Origin: CAYXGZ01 sp964464755
GTDB lineage: Bacteria > Planctomycetota > MHYJ01 > JACPRB01
Reading direction: 5' to 3'
Assembly (NCBI GenBank): GCA_964464755.1
Contig: CAYXGZ010000032.1
Coordinates: forward strand, 1-39,899
DNA length: 39,899 nt
The notes beneath the pieces are model-generated. The model ran no database searches. It was not told the origin of the DNA and saw only the letters and a program-made list of their open reading frames with translations. Positions within the stretch are counted from its first letter, which is position 1. Each line of letters opens with the position of its first letter. Below are positions 7,477 to 15,656 of the stretch, piece after piece. The position numbers were made by a program, and so were the translations under genes.

Positions 7477-9864
7477 ATGGAATCCCGGGGCCGGACGGAG
7501 CGACTCCAGCGGCTGGTCGGCCGCGAGGAGGCGGAGCGCGTCTTCGACGCGGCCCGGCGTTCCGGGGCGATCGACGCCGGGCGCCGGGACGAGCTCGAGG
7601 CGCCCAACGGCGCGGCGGCCGCGGATCTGCTCGTCGCGAGGGGCTGGATGACGCGCGAGGCCGCGGCGGCCCTGCTCGAGGAGTCGCGGCGCGAGGACGT
7701 GGAGCGGGTCCGCCGCTCCCGGGTCGCGCCCCCTCCGCCGGACGTCGCGGCGGCGGCGGCCGATCCGGCCCGGCGGCTGGACGGCTTCGTGCTCGTCGAG
7801 GAGCTCGGCCGCGGGGGAGGCGGCGAGGTCTGGAAGGCCTGGGACCTCGGCCTCTCGCGCTGGGTCGCGGTCAAGCGGCCGGGGCCGGGCGTGGACTCCG
7901 CGCGCTTCCTCAAGGAGGCGCTCGCCGCGGCGCGGCTGTCGCATCCCAACATCGTCCCCGTCCACCGGGTCTCGGACTCGCCCGAGCGGCCCTGGTTCGC
8001 GATGCAGCTCGCGGAGGGGCGCCCGCTCTCGGGGGCGAAGCTCGAGGCCCGTCGCGCGGCGGCGATCCTCCGGAAGACGGCGCTCGCCGTGGAGGCCGCG
8101 CACGCGGCGGGCATCGTGCACCGGGACCTCAAGCCGGCGAACGTGGTCATCGACGAGCGCGACGAGCCCAGGATCCTCGACTTCGGGATCGCGGGCTGGG
8201 GGGGGCGGCCGGCGGCCGGCATCTCCGGGACGCCGGGGTTCATGGCGCCCGAGCAGCGGAGCGGCGGCCCCGACGCGGAGCGGCCCGCCGTGGACGTCCA
8301 CGGCCTGGGGGCGACGCTGGGGGCCGTGGTCGCCGACCCCGTGCCGAAGCGGCTGCGCGCGATCATCCAGCGGGCGACGGAGGCCGATCCGGCGAGCCGG
8401 CACCCGTCGGCCGCGGCGTTCGCGGAGGACCTGGAGCGCTACCTCGAGGCGCCGCGCTCGTTCGTCCCGGGATGGATGGTCGGCGCCGGGTTCGTCGTGC
8501 TGGTCCTCCTGGCGGTCCGGCTCGTGCCCTCGCAGCCGGACCTGGGCGCGGAGCTCGCGATCCTCGCGGATCGGTCGGTCGCGGCGCGCAAGGCCGGGCG
8601 GGTCGAGGAGTACCGTCGGCTCGCCGACGAGGCGAGGAAGGTGGCGGCCGGGCAGCCCGAGGGGCCCGCGCGCGACCTGGAGCTCGCGCGCTTCCACCGG
8701 GTCCGGGGCGAGGACGCCGAGGCCCGGGCGCTGCTCGGCGCGGCGACGGTCCCGGCGGGGCTCGAGGCGGAGTTCCGGGTGGAGCGGATCCTCGCGGGCT
8801 GGCGGCTCTTCGAGCGCGAGCGCCGGATCCGCGGGACGGCGAGCCCCGAGTTCCTCGCCGTGGAGGAGGCCGCGCTGGCCCGCGCGCCGGGCCGGGAGCG
8901 GAGGCCCGCGGCGGAACTCGCGGCGGCCCGGGTCGCCTGCGCCCTGGCCCGGGGGCGGGCGCCGGGGGAGGACCTGGCGCCGCTCTCGAGATCGGGGATC
9001 GACCTGGAGCTCCGCGTCGCCGCGGCGCGGGCGAAGGGCGAGCACGCGGAGGCGATCGAGCTGGCCCTGGAGGGGCTCGAGGCGGATCCCTCGGCGCGGG
9101 AATTGCGGCTCGCGCTGGCGGAGGCCCTGTCGGCCGACGGGCGTCCCGCGGAGGCCGAGGCCGAGGCCACGAGGGCGGTCGACGCGGACCCGGGAGCGCC
9201 GGACGCGCGGGTGCTGCGCGCCTCGCTCCGGAGCCGGGCGGGCGATGCCGCCGGGTGGATGGGGGCGGAGGCGGACCTGGCCGAGGCGGCGAAGTCGCTG
9301 CCCGACGAGGCCGGGATCCAGCGGCAACTCGCGGAGACCCGCTGCAGCTGGGCCACGGCGCTCTCGCGGGAGGGGCAGCCCGTCGGCGACCTCTTCGAGC
9401 GGGCGCTGAAGATCGCGCGGGATCCGGTCCTCGAGGGCGCGATCCTGGCGGCGCGGGGGGATCACCGCATCCGGGTCGGCGAGGACCCGGAGCCGGACTA
9501 CGCGGCGGCGGAAGCCAGGCTGGCGTCGTCGAAGGACCCGGCCGCGTGGAGGCATCTCGCCGGGATCCGCTACAACCGCGGGGACCGGGCGGCGGCCCGG
9601 GGCGAGGATCCGGGACCGCACTACGCGTCGGCCATCGAGGATTACGGGCGGGCGATCGCGCAGCAGCCGGACCCGGAGCTCCGGCTCCTCCGGGGCTGCG
9701 TGCACTGGAACTACGGCGTGCGGCTCCGGAAGGACGACGCGGCGCGGGCCCGCGAGCAGTTCCGCCTGGCCGTCGAGGACCTGGAGAAGGCGGCCGAGTC
9801 GGAGGCGTACGCGGATCGGGCGGGGGAGTACCTCCGGAACGCGCGGCGCGAGCTCGACCGCTAG
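7477..9864 (+). CDS. Membrane Ser/Thr protein kinase with C-terminal TPR-like repeats
   Basis: 795 residues. The kinase domain spans about residues 104-322 with a glycine loop (LGRGGGGEVWKAWD, 110-123), ATP lysine K133, E147 in helix C, HRDLKPAN (215-222, catalytic D217), DFG (235-237) and GTPGFMAPEQ (251-260). All catalytic residues are present, but the C-lobe after the activation segment is compact. One transmembrane helix follows (about 332-350). The rest is Ala/Glu-rich helical sequence with TPR-like repeats (ASAIEDYGRAIAQQPDPELR, FRLAVEDLEKAAES), expected outside the membrane. The first 100 residues are a helical region of unknown role. Divergent from the propeller-HEAT operon and near an ECF sigma gene, it likely signals in the same envelope pathway (inference). 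Confidence 0.9.
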   Translation: MESRGRTERLQRLVGREEAERVFDAARRSGAIDAGRRDELEAPNGAAAADLLVARGWMTREAAAALLEESRREDVERVRRSRVAPPPPDVAAAAADPARRLDGFVLVEELGRGGGGEVWKAWDLGLSRWVAVKRPGPGVDSARFLKEALAAARLSHPNIVPVHRVSDSPERPWFAMQLAEGRPLSGAKLEARRAAAILRKTALAVEAAHAAGIVHRDLKPANVVIDERDEPRILDFGIAGWGGRPAAGISGTPGFMAPEQRSGGPDAERPAVDVHGLGATLGAVVADPVPKRLRAIIQRATEADPASRHPSAAAFAEDLERYLEAPRSFVPGWMVGAGFVVLVLLAVRLVPSQPDLGAELAILADRSVAARKAGRVEEYRRLADEARKVAAGQPEGPARDLELARFHRVRGEDAEARALLGAATVPAGLEAEFRVERILAGWRLFERERRIRGTASPEFLAVEEAALARAPGRERRPAAELAAARVACALARGRAPGEDLAPLSRSGIDLELRVAAARAKGEHAEAIELALEGLEADPSARELRLALAEALSADGRPAEAEAEATRAVDADPGAPDARVLRASLRSRAGDAAGWMGAEADLAEAAKSLPDEAGIQRQLAETRCSWATALSREGQPVGDLFERALKIARDPVLEGAILAARGDHRIRVGEDPEPDYAAAEARLASSKDPAAWRHLAGIRYNRGDRAAARGEDPGPHYASAIEDYGRAIAQQPDPELRLLRGCVHWNYGVRLRKDDAARAREQFRLAVEDLEKAAESEAYADRAGEYLRNARRELDR

Positions 9865-10548
9865 CTACAGCCCGATCTTCGACGCGACCTTCTTGGCCAC
9901 GTCCTCGAGCTTGGCTCCGCCGGCGATCTCCGTGGCGTAGTCGCCGAGCGGGAGCACGAGGCTGCGGGCGCGGGACGGGGGCAGGTCGCGCAGGCCCAGG
10001 GCGAGCTTGAGGCCGCCGTCGTCGAGCGGCACGGCCTTGAGCAGCGCGCGGCCCGCGAGCTGCACGAGCGCCGCGTAGATCTGCTGCTGGGGCCCCTGGA
10101 GCGTCTTGAACGAGAGGCGGGGCATCGTCGGGGCGACCTCGACCAGGCCGGGCTGCTCGGAGCTGCCCGCCTTCAGGCTGTGGTACGAGAGGGCGGTCGG
10201 CGAGGGATCGGAATCGGTCGCGCGGACGAGGATGCCGCCGTCGCCGTCCATCGCGGTGAGGCGCGCGAGGCCGAGGGCCTGGATTTCCGCGGGCGTGGCC
10301 GTCGCGTGCTCGGCGAGGTTGGGCGACTGCACGAGGACGACGCAGAGCTCCACGTCGGTCGTGCCCGCGAGGTGCGGCTTGCAGCCCTCGACGACCTTCT
10401 TGAGCAGGTCGAGGAAGCCGGGGTCGCGGGGCATGCGGGGCTCGATCCCCTTCACCAGGATCTTCGCGCGGTTCTCGGCGTCGATGACGATCGAGGCGAC
10501 GGCCGGGCCGTCCTTGTAGACGCCCTTGAGGACCCGGGGTTCGCCCAT
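9865..10548 (-). CDS. Conserved-looking protein of unknown function
   Basis: 227 residues from ATG 10548. I do not recognise the family. The sequence has no signal peptide or membrane segment. It is a soluble alpha/beta-looking protein with KGVYKDGPAVASIVIDAENR at the start, a central hydrophobic strand VELCVVLVQSP, and a lysine-rich helical end (KLEDVAKKVASKIGL). Codon use matches its neighbours. It converges on the kinase gene (stops adjacent, 9864/9865) and is divergent from the glycosyltransferase. A TACGTT box ends 9 nt before its ATG. Confidence 0.65.
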   Translation of the reverse strand: MGEPRVLKGVYKDGPAVASIVIDAENRAKILVKGIEPRMPRDPGFLDLLKKVVEGCKPHLAGTTDVELCVVLVQSPNLAEHATATPAEIQALGLARLTAMDGDGGILVRATDSDPSPTALSYHSLKAGSSEQPGLVEVAPTMPRLSFKTLQGPQQQIYAALVQLAGRALLKAVPLDDGGLKLALGLRDLPPSRARSLVLPLGDYATEIAGGAKLEDVAKKVASKIGL

Positions 10549-10557
10549 GCAGAGGAC

Positions 10558-10563
10558 AACGTA
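10558..10563 (-). promoter_or_regulatory. -10 box for the unknown gene 9865-10548
   Basis: TACGTT on the minus strand ends 9 nt before ATG 10548, which would give a leaderless or near-leaderless transcript. Confidence 0.35.
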
Positions 10564-10609
10564 CACCGCCGGGAGGATCCGCGCCAAGAAATCCGAAGCG
10601 CCTTGGCGG

Positions 10610-10615
10610 TATACT
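10610..10615 (+). promoter_or_regulatory. -10 box of the glycosyltransferase gene, probable leaderless start
   Basis: TATACT ends 8 nt before ATG 10624, leaving no room for a ribosome-binding site. The -35 is weak. Confidence 0.45.
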
Positions 10616-10623
10616 GCGCCCCC

Positions 10624-11331
10624 ATGACGGGGCTCTCCGTCGTCTTCCCGGCCTACCGCGAGGAGCGGAGGCTCCCGGGCTGCCTCGACGCGGCGACGGA
10701 GTTCCTCCGGGGCCGCGACGGGGAGATCGTCGTCGTCGACGACGGAAGCCCCGACGGCACGCGGGCGCTGGCGGAGCGGCGGGCGGCGGGCGACCCCAGG
10801 ATCCTCGTGCACGCGCTGCCGCGGAACCGGGGGAAGGGCGCCGCGGTCCGGGAAGGGGTGCTCCGGAGCCGGGGCCGCGTCGTGCTCGTGAGCGACGTGG
10901 ACCTGGCGACGCCGCTGTCCGAATTCGACCGCCTGGAGCCGCTGCTGCAGCGGGCCGCCGTCGTCGTGGGGTCGAGGGCGCTGGCCGGGGCGAAGCTCGA
11001 GGCCCGGGAGTCGTGGCGGCGGGAGGTCCTGGGCCGCTTCTTCAATGCCGTCGCGCGCGTGGGCGTGCTCCCCGGCATCCTGGACACCCAGTGCGGCTTC
11101 AAGATCTGGCGGGGAGACGTGGCCCGCGCGGTCTTCCGCCGGGTGCGCCTGGAGCGCTTCGCGTTCGACGTGGAGTCGCTCTGGCTGGCCCGTCGGATGG
11201 GGCACCGGGTGATCGAGGCGCCCGTGACCTGGCGGCACGACGAGGGATCGACGGTCCGGGTCGGCCGGGACGGCCTGCGCATGGGGACGGACCTGCTCCG
11301 CCTGGTCCTGCGGCGGACCCTCCCGTATTGA
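10624..11331 (+). CDS. Family 2 glycosyltransferase, dolichyl-phosphate-sugar-synthase-like
   Basis: 235 residues, GT-A fold. The family signature is complete: LSVVFPAYREERRLPGCL at the start, IVVVDDGSPDGT (about residues 35-46), NRGKGAAVREG, the metal-binding VSDVDLATP, and LDTQCGFKIWRGDVA. The QCGFK signature is typical of enzymes that transfer a sugar from a nucleotide donor to a polyprenyl or dolichyl phosphate carrier. No transmembrane helices are present, so it would act at the inner face of the membrane. The start was chosen by the ATG directly preceding the conserved segment and by the TATACT box 8 nt upstream. Confidence 0.88.
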   Translation: MTGLSVVFPAYREERRLPGCLDAATEFLRGRDGEIVVVDDGSPDGTRALAERRAAGDPRILVHALPRNRGKGAAVREGVLRSRGRVVLVSDVDLATPLSEFDRLEPLLQRAAVVVGSRALAGAKLEARESWRREVLGRFFNAVARVGVLPGILDTQCGFKIWRGDVARAVFRRVRLERFAFDVESLWLARRMGHRVIEAPVTWRHDEGSTVRVGRDGLRMGTDLLRLVLRRTLPY

Positions 11332-11356
11332 TTCCCCTCGGGGGTCCCGATACCAT
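11328..11356 (+). promoter_or_regulatory. Sigma70-type promoter of the thrS-pheT cluster
   Basis: TTGATT (11328-11333), 17 nt, TACCAT (11351-11356). The -10 ends 10 nt before ATG 11367, so the mRNA is predicted to begin at or just before that codon. This favours 11367 over the ATG at 11355, which overlaps the -10. Confidence 0.6.
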
Positions 11357-11366
11357 GGGCCCCCCC

Positions 11367-13298
11367 ATGGCCACGAAAGTCACGCTTCCCGACGGGTCGG
11401 TCCGCGAGTACCCGGACGGGACCACCGCCCTGCAGGTGGCGGAGTCGATCTCGAAGGGCCTCGCCAAGGTCGTCATCGCCGCGAAGGTGAACGACGAGGT
11501 GCGGGACCTCGGCCGGCCCCTGCCCGCGGAGTGCCGCGTCGTCCTGATCAAGGAGGACACCCCCGAGGGCCTCGAGGTGATCCGCCATTCGGCGGCGCAC
11601 ATCATGGCCGGGGCCGTGCGGCGGATCTACGGCGAGGGCGTGAAGTTCGGGTACGGGCCCGCCATCGAGGACGGGTTCTACTACGACATGGAGTTCCCCG
11701 AGGGCGTGAAGTTCTCGGACGAGGACCTGCCGAAGATCGAGGAGGAGTGCCGCAAGATCATCGCCTCGGACTTCCGCTTCGAGCGCGCGGACCGGCCGCA
11801 CGCGGAGGTCGTGCAGCGGATGCAGGAGCTCGGCCAGCCCTACAAGGTCGAGACGCTCCGGGAGAACATCAAGGACGCGACCGCCTCGACCTACACCGAC
11901 GGCGACTTCACCGACCTCTGCGAGGGGCCGCACGTGCCCTCGACCGCGCGCGTGAAGGCGATCAAGCTGACCAAGGTGACCGGCGCGTACTGGAAGGGCG
12001 ACCAGGCCAACCGCATGCTGACCCGGCTCTACGGGACCGCGTGGGCGAGCCAGAAGGCGCTCGACGAGTACGTCCGCCGGATCGAGGAGTCGAAGAAGCG
12101 CGACCACCGGAAGCTCGGCCAGGAGCTCGGGCTGTTCATGTTCCACGAGTACAGCCCCGGGGCGCCGTTCCTCCTGCCCAAGGGCGCGATCGTCTACAAC
12201 CTCCTGCAGCAGTTCGTCCGGGAGGAGTACCGGAAGCGCGGCTACGACGAGGTGGTGACCCCGCAGCTCTACAACAGCCGGCTGTGGCAGACCTCGGGGC
12301 ACTGGGACCACTACCGCGAGAACATGTTCACGCTGAAGATCGACGAGGAGGACTACGCCCTCAAGCCCATGAACTGCCCGAGCCACGTGCTGATGTTCCA
12401 GCACGCGCGGCGGAGCTACCGCGAGCTGCCGATGCGGATCGCGGACTTCTGCGCCCTGCACCGCAACGAGCTCAAGGGCGTGCTGAGCGGCATGACCCGG
12501 GTGCGGAAGTTCTCCCAGGACGACGCCCACATCTTCTGCACCGAGGAGCAGATGGAGGCGGAGATCAAGGGCGTCCTCGACTTCGTGAAGTTCGTCTACG
12601 TGGACGTCTTCGGGATGACGTACCACGTGAAGCTCGCGACCCGGCCGCCGAAGTTCCTCGGGGAGCCGGAGCTCTGGGACCGGGCCGAGGCGGCGCTGGC
12701 GAAGTCCCTCGAGGACCTGAAGATCCCGTACGTGCTGAACCCGGGGGACGGGGCGTTCTACGGGCCGAAGATCGACTTCGAGATCCGGGACGCCCTGGGC
12801 CGCGCGTGGCAGCTGCCGACCTGCCAGCTGGATTTCCAGCTGCCGCGGCGCTTCGGGGCGGAATACGAGGGCGCGGACGGGAAGCGGCACGTGCCGGTGA
12901 TGATCCACCGGGCGGTGCTGGGCAGCCTCGAGCGCTTCCTCGGGATCCTCGTGGAGCACTACGCGGGGGAGTTCCCGCCGTGGCTGGCGCCGGTGCAGGT
13001 CACGGTCATCCCGGTGGGGGAGTCGGAGAACGCCTACGCCCGGGACGTGCACGCGAAACTGCTCGCGGCGGGGGTCCGGGCGGAAATCGACTTGAGCAAC
13101 CAGAGGGTCTCCTATAAAATCCGCGGGGCCTCGCTCCAGAAGGTGCCCTACATGCTGGTGTGTGGCGCCCGGGAATCCGCCTCCGGGCAGGTGGCCGTCC
13201 GCGAACGCAAGGCGGGGGACCTCGGAACGTCCGGGGTCCCGGAGTTCCTCGAGAAACTGAGGAGGGATATTGGTCTTCCGACCGCGCTTCCCCGGTAA
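11367..13298 (+). CDS. thrS: Threonyl-tRNA synthetase
   Basis: 643 residues, the same size as E. coli ThrS. An N-terminal TGS domain (TKVTLPDGSVREYPDG) is followed by the editing domain with the HSAAH motif (His74, His78). The catalytic core has zinc cysteine C337 in NCPSHVLMFQH, motif 2 around MTRVRKFSQDDAHIFC, and HRAVLGSLERFLGIL near motif 3. The anticodon-binding domain follows (VQVTVIPVGE, AGVRAEIDLSNQRVSYKIR). An in-frame ATG at 11355 would add four residues but lies in the promoter. First gene of the classic thrS-infC-rpmI-rplT-pheS-pheT cluster. Confidence 0.97.
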   Translation: MATKVTLPDGSVREYPDGTTALQVAESISKGLAKVVIAAKVNDEVRDLGRPLPAECRVVLIKEDTPEGLEVIRHSAAHIMAGAVRRIYGEGVKFGYGPAIEDGFYYDMEFPEGVKFSDEDLPKIEEECRKIIASDFRFERADRPHAEVVQRMQELGQPYKVETLRENIKDATASTYTDGDFTDLCEGPHVPSTARVKAIKLTKVTGAYWKGDQANRMLTRLYGTAWASQKALDEYVRRIEESKKRDHRKLGQELGLFMFHEYSPGAPFLLPKGAIVYNLLQQFVREEYRKRGYDEVVTPQLYNSRLWQTSGHWDHYRENMFTLKIDEEDYALKPMNCPSHVLMFQHARRSYRELPMRIADFCALHRNELKGVLSGMTRVRKFSQDDAHIFCTEEQMEAEIKGVLDFVKFVYVDVFGMTYHVKLATRPPKFLGEPELWDRAEAALAKSLEDLKIPYVLNPGDGAFYGPKIDFEIRDALGRAWQLPTCQLDFQLPRRFGAEYEGADGKRHVPVMIHRAVLGSLERFLGILVEHYAGEFPPWLAPVQVTVIPVGESENAYARDVHAKLLAAGVRAEIDLSNQRVSYKIRGASLQKVPYMLVCGARESASGQVAVRERKAGDLGTSGVPEFLEKLRRDIGLPTALPR

Positions 13299-13959
13299 AC
13301 CGGAACGTCAGTTCGAGCACCGGATCAACGAGTGGATCCGGATCCCGCGAGTGCGGGTCGTGGACGACAAGGGCAACATGCTCGGCGAGATGGACACCGA
13401 GGCCGCCCGCGCCATCGCGCGGGAGCGGGGCCTGGACCTCGTCGAGGTCGCGCCGGACGCGCGGCCCCCCGTCTGCAAGATCCTCGACTACGGCAAGTTC
13501 AAGTACGAGGAAAAGAAGAAGAAGCACAAGGCCGCGAAGCAGCACGCGCAGGAGCTCAAGGAGGTCCGCCTCCGCCCCCTGACCGGGGACCACGACCTGC
13601 TGACGAAGCTGAAGCACGCGCGGGGGTTCCTCGAGGAGGGGGACAAGGTGCTCTTCACGGTCTTCTTCCGGGGGCGCGAGCAGGCGCACAAGGAGATCGG
13701 CCGGGAGATGATGGCCCGGATCGCCAAGGAGCTGGAAGACGTCGCGAAGGTGGAGCACACGATCTCGCAGATGGGACCGCGGATGCACATGACCCTGATG
13801 CCGTCGAAGCCCGTGGCCGCCGCGAAGCCGAAGCCGAAGGCCCCGAAGCCCGCCCCCCCGGCGGCGCCCGGGGGGCCGGCGACGCCCGCGGCGGGCGCGG
13901 AGGCGGCCCCGGCAGCGGCCCCCGAGGCCCAGAAAGGAACGACCGATGGGAAAGCGTAA
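13270..13959 (+). CDS. infC: Translation initiation factor IF-3
   Basis: 229 residues. The N domain is INEWIRIPRVRVVDDKGNML, with DLVEVAPDARPPVCKILDYG then FKYEEKKKKHKAAKQ as linker. The C domain is KEVRLRPLTGDHDLLTKLKH through MGPRMHMTLMPSKP. It binds the 30S subunit and checks initiator tRNA pairing. The start is TTG at 13270 with AGGAGG ending 4 nt before it, placing the first 29 nt inside thrS. A rare start codon is a known feature of infC in other bacteria. An Ala/Pro/Lys tail of about 50 residues follows the normal end. Confidence 0.93.
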   Translation: MVFRPRFPGKPERQFEHRINEWIRIPRVRVVDDKGNMLGEMDTEAARAIARERGLDLVEVAPDARPPVCKILDYGKFKYEEKKKKHKAAKQHAQELKEVRLRPLTGDHDLLTKLKHARGFLEEGDKVLFTVFFRGREQAHKEIGREMMARIAKELEDVAKVEHTISQMGPRMHMTLMPSKPVAAAKPKPKAPKPAPPAAPGGPATPAAGAEAAPAAAPEAQKGTTDGKA

Positions 13960-14185
13960 GGGAAGCGCGAAGCTCAAGAAGTACAAGATCAAGACGAACA
14001 AGGCGGCGAAGAAGCGCTTCAAGAAGACCGCCACGGGGAAGATCCTCTTCCGCTCCCCGGGGCACCGCCACCTGATGAGCTCGAAGAACTCGAAGCGCCG
14101 CCGGCAGGCCCGCCGCTGGCGCCTCCTCATGGGTCCGGACGTGAAGGACATCCAGATGCTCCTGCAGGGCCAGTCGGGCGTCTAG
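13946..14185 (+). CDS. rpmI: 50S ribosomal protein L35
   Basis: 79 residues, strongly basic. The sequence KYKIKTNKAAKKRFKKTATG and the later RHLMSSKNSKRRRQARR are the L35 signature. The ATG overlaps the end of infC by 14 nt, with the ribosome-binding site AGAAAGGA inside infC. The N-terminal MGKRKGSAKLK is slightly longer than usual, with a short extension at the C-terminus (PDVKDIQMLLQGQSGV). Confidence 0.95.
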   Translation: MGKRKGSAKLKKYKIKTNKAAKKRFKKTATGKILFRSPGHRHLMSSKNSKRRRQARRWRLLMGPDVKDIQMLLQGQSGV

Positions 14186-14227
14186 GACCAACGGGCCGGT
14201 CACCGGCCGCACAGAAAGGATCGATCG

Positions 14228-14584
14228 ATGCCGAGAGCCGCACACGGCGCCGCGCGCCACAAGAAGGTCAAGAAGATCCTCAAGCGGGCGAAGGGCTACA
14301 ACGCGGGCCGCCGCAAGCTCCACCGCTCCGCCAAGGAGGCCGTGGCCCGCGCGGGCCGCTACGCCTTCTTCGGCCGCCGCCAGAAGAAGCGCGACTACCG
14401 CGGCCTCTGGATCATCCGCATCAACGCGGCCCTCGAGCAGCACGACATCTCCTACAGCCGCTTCATCAACGGCCTGAAGAAGGCGAAGGTCGAGCTCAAC
14501 CGCAAGGCGCTCGCCGAGCTCGCGCTCAGCGAGCCCCAGGCGTTCGCGGACCTCGCGGAGACCGCGAAGAAGGCGCTCGCGTAG
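14228..14584 (+). CDS. rplT: 50S ribosomal protein L20
   Basis: 118 residues. MPRAAHGAARHKKVKKILKR, AKGYNAGRRKLHRSAKEAV and RDYRGLWIIRINAA are L20 hallmarks. L20 binds 23S rRNA early in assembly and in other bacteria represses its own operon. AGAAAGGA (14213-14220) is the ribosome-binding site. The 42-nt gap from rpmI contains a GGCCGGT/ACCGGCC inverted repeat (14194-14208). Confidence 0.97.
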   Translation: MPRAAHGAARHKKVKKILKRAKGYNAGRRKLHRSAKEAVARAGRYAFFGRRQKKRDYRGLWIIRINAALEQHDISYSRFINGLKKAKVELNRKALAELALSEPQAFADLAETAKKALA

Positions 14585-14645
14585 GACCGGGGCGCCGCCC
14601 GCCGTCGGCGACCCGCCCCGGCGGACGGCCGGACCGGGCGCCACC

Positions 14646-15656
14646 ATGGACCTCCGCCAGGCGATCGAGGACGCCAAGCAGCGCTTCCGCGCCGACCTGG
14701 CCGCCGCCTCCTCGCGCGAGCAGCGCGACCAGGTCAAGAACCGCTACCTGGCCGGGAAGGATTCCGTCGTCCGCGGCCTCTTCGGCCTCCTCGGCAAGCT
14801 CCCGCCCGACCAGAAGGGCGAGGGCGGCAAGTCCCTCAACGAGCTGAAGTCCTGGCTCGAGGAGCAGCTCGCCGCCGCGAAGCCCGCGGGGGCCGACGCC
14901 GGGCCCGCGGTCGACCCCACGCTCCCCGGCAAGCTCCCGCCCCTCGGCCGCCTCCACCCGATCCAGCAGACCTTCGACGAGATCGTCGGCGTCTTCCGCC
15001 GCCTCGGCTTCGACGTCGTCGACGGCCCCGAGATCGAGCACGAGAAGAACAACTTCGAGGCGCTCAACATCCAGATGGAGCACCCGTCGCGGGATGCCTT
15101 CGACACGTTCTACCTCGAGGCGCCCTGGCTCCTGCGCTCGCACACGACGCCGCTCCAGGTCCGCACGCTGCGCAAGGCCCCCAACACCGCGATCCGCGCG
15201 ATCTCGCCGGGCCGCGTCTTCCGCCCCGACAAGGCGGACGCCAGCCACCTGCCGGCCTTCCACCAGGTCGACGGCTTCGTCGTCGGCGAGGGCGTCACGT
15301 TCGCTCAGCTCAAGGGCCTGCTCCTGCTCTTCGCCGAGAGCATGTTCGGCGCGGGCACGAAGGTCCGCTTCCGCCCCAGCTACTTCCCGTTCACGGAGCC
15401 CAGCGCCGAGGTGGACATCTCGTGCTTCCTCTGCGGCGCGAAGGGCTGCCCCGCGTGCAAGCAGAGCGGCTGGATGGAGATCCTCGGCTCGGGGATGATC
15501 CACCCGCGCGTGCTGCGGATGGCGGGCTACGACGCCGAGCGCTTCACGGGCTACGCCTTCGGCATGGGCGTCGAGCGCATCTGCATGCTCCGGCACGGCG
15601 TGACGGACATCCGCTACTTCCTCGAGAACCACTTCCGCTTCCTGGAGCAGTTCTAG
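14646..15656 (+). CDS. pheS: Phenylalanyl-tRNA synthetase alpha chain
   Basis: 336 residues. An N-terminal coiled coil of about 80 residues (DLRQAIEDAKQRFRADLAAA) binds tRNA. The class II core has HPIQQTFDEIVGVFRRLGF, motif 2 as GRVFRPDKADASHLPAFHQV, the FRPSYFPFTEPSAEVDISC segment, and motif 3 as FGMGVERICMLRHGV. A CxxC pair occurs in FLCGAKGCPACKQSG. Forms an alpha2beta2 enzyme with PheT, which begins at the stop codon of this gene (1 nt overlap). Confidence 0.97.
   Translation: MDLRQAIEDAKQRFRADLAAASSREQRDQVKNRYLAGKDSVVRGLFGLLGKLPPDQKGEGGKSLNELKSWLEEQLAAAKPAGADAGPAVDPTLPGKLPPLGRLHPIQQTFDEIVGVFRRLGFDVVDGPEIEHEKNNFEALNIQMEHPSRDAFDTFYLEAPWLLRSHTTPLQVRTLRKAPNTAIRAISPGRVFRPDKADASHLPAFHQVDGFVVGEGVTFAQLKGLLLLFAESMFGAGTKVRFRPSYFPFTEPSAEVDISCFLCGAKGCPACKQSGWMEILGSGMIHPRVLRMAGYDAERFTGYAFGMGVERICMLRHGVTDIRYFLENHFRFLEQF

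Noticed and set aside
14194..14208. GGCCGGT/ACCGGCC inverted repeat between rpmI and rplT as a terminator or L20 site
   Set aside because: Perfect pairing leaves almost no loop, there is no U-tract, and it does not resemble the known L20 mRNA target. Such GC-rich palindromes are common here.
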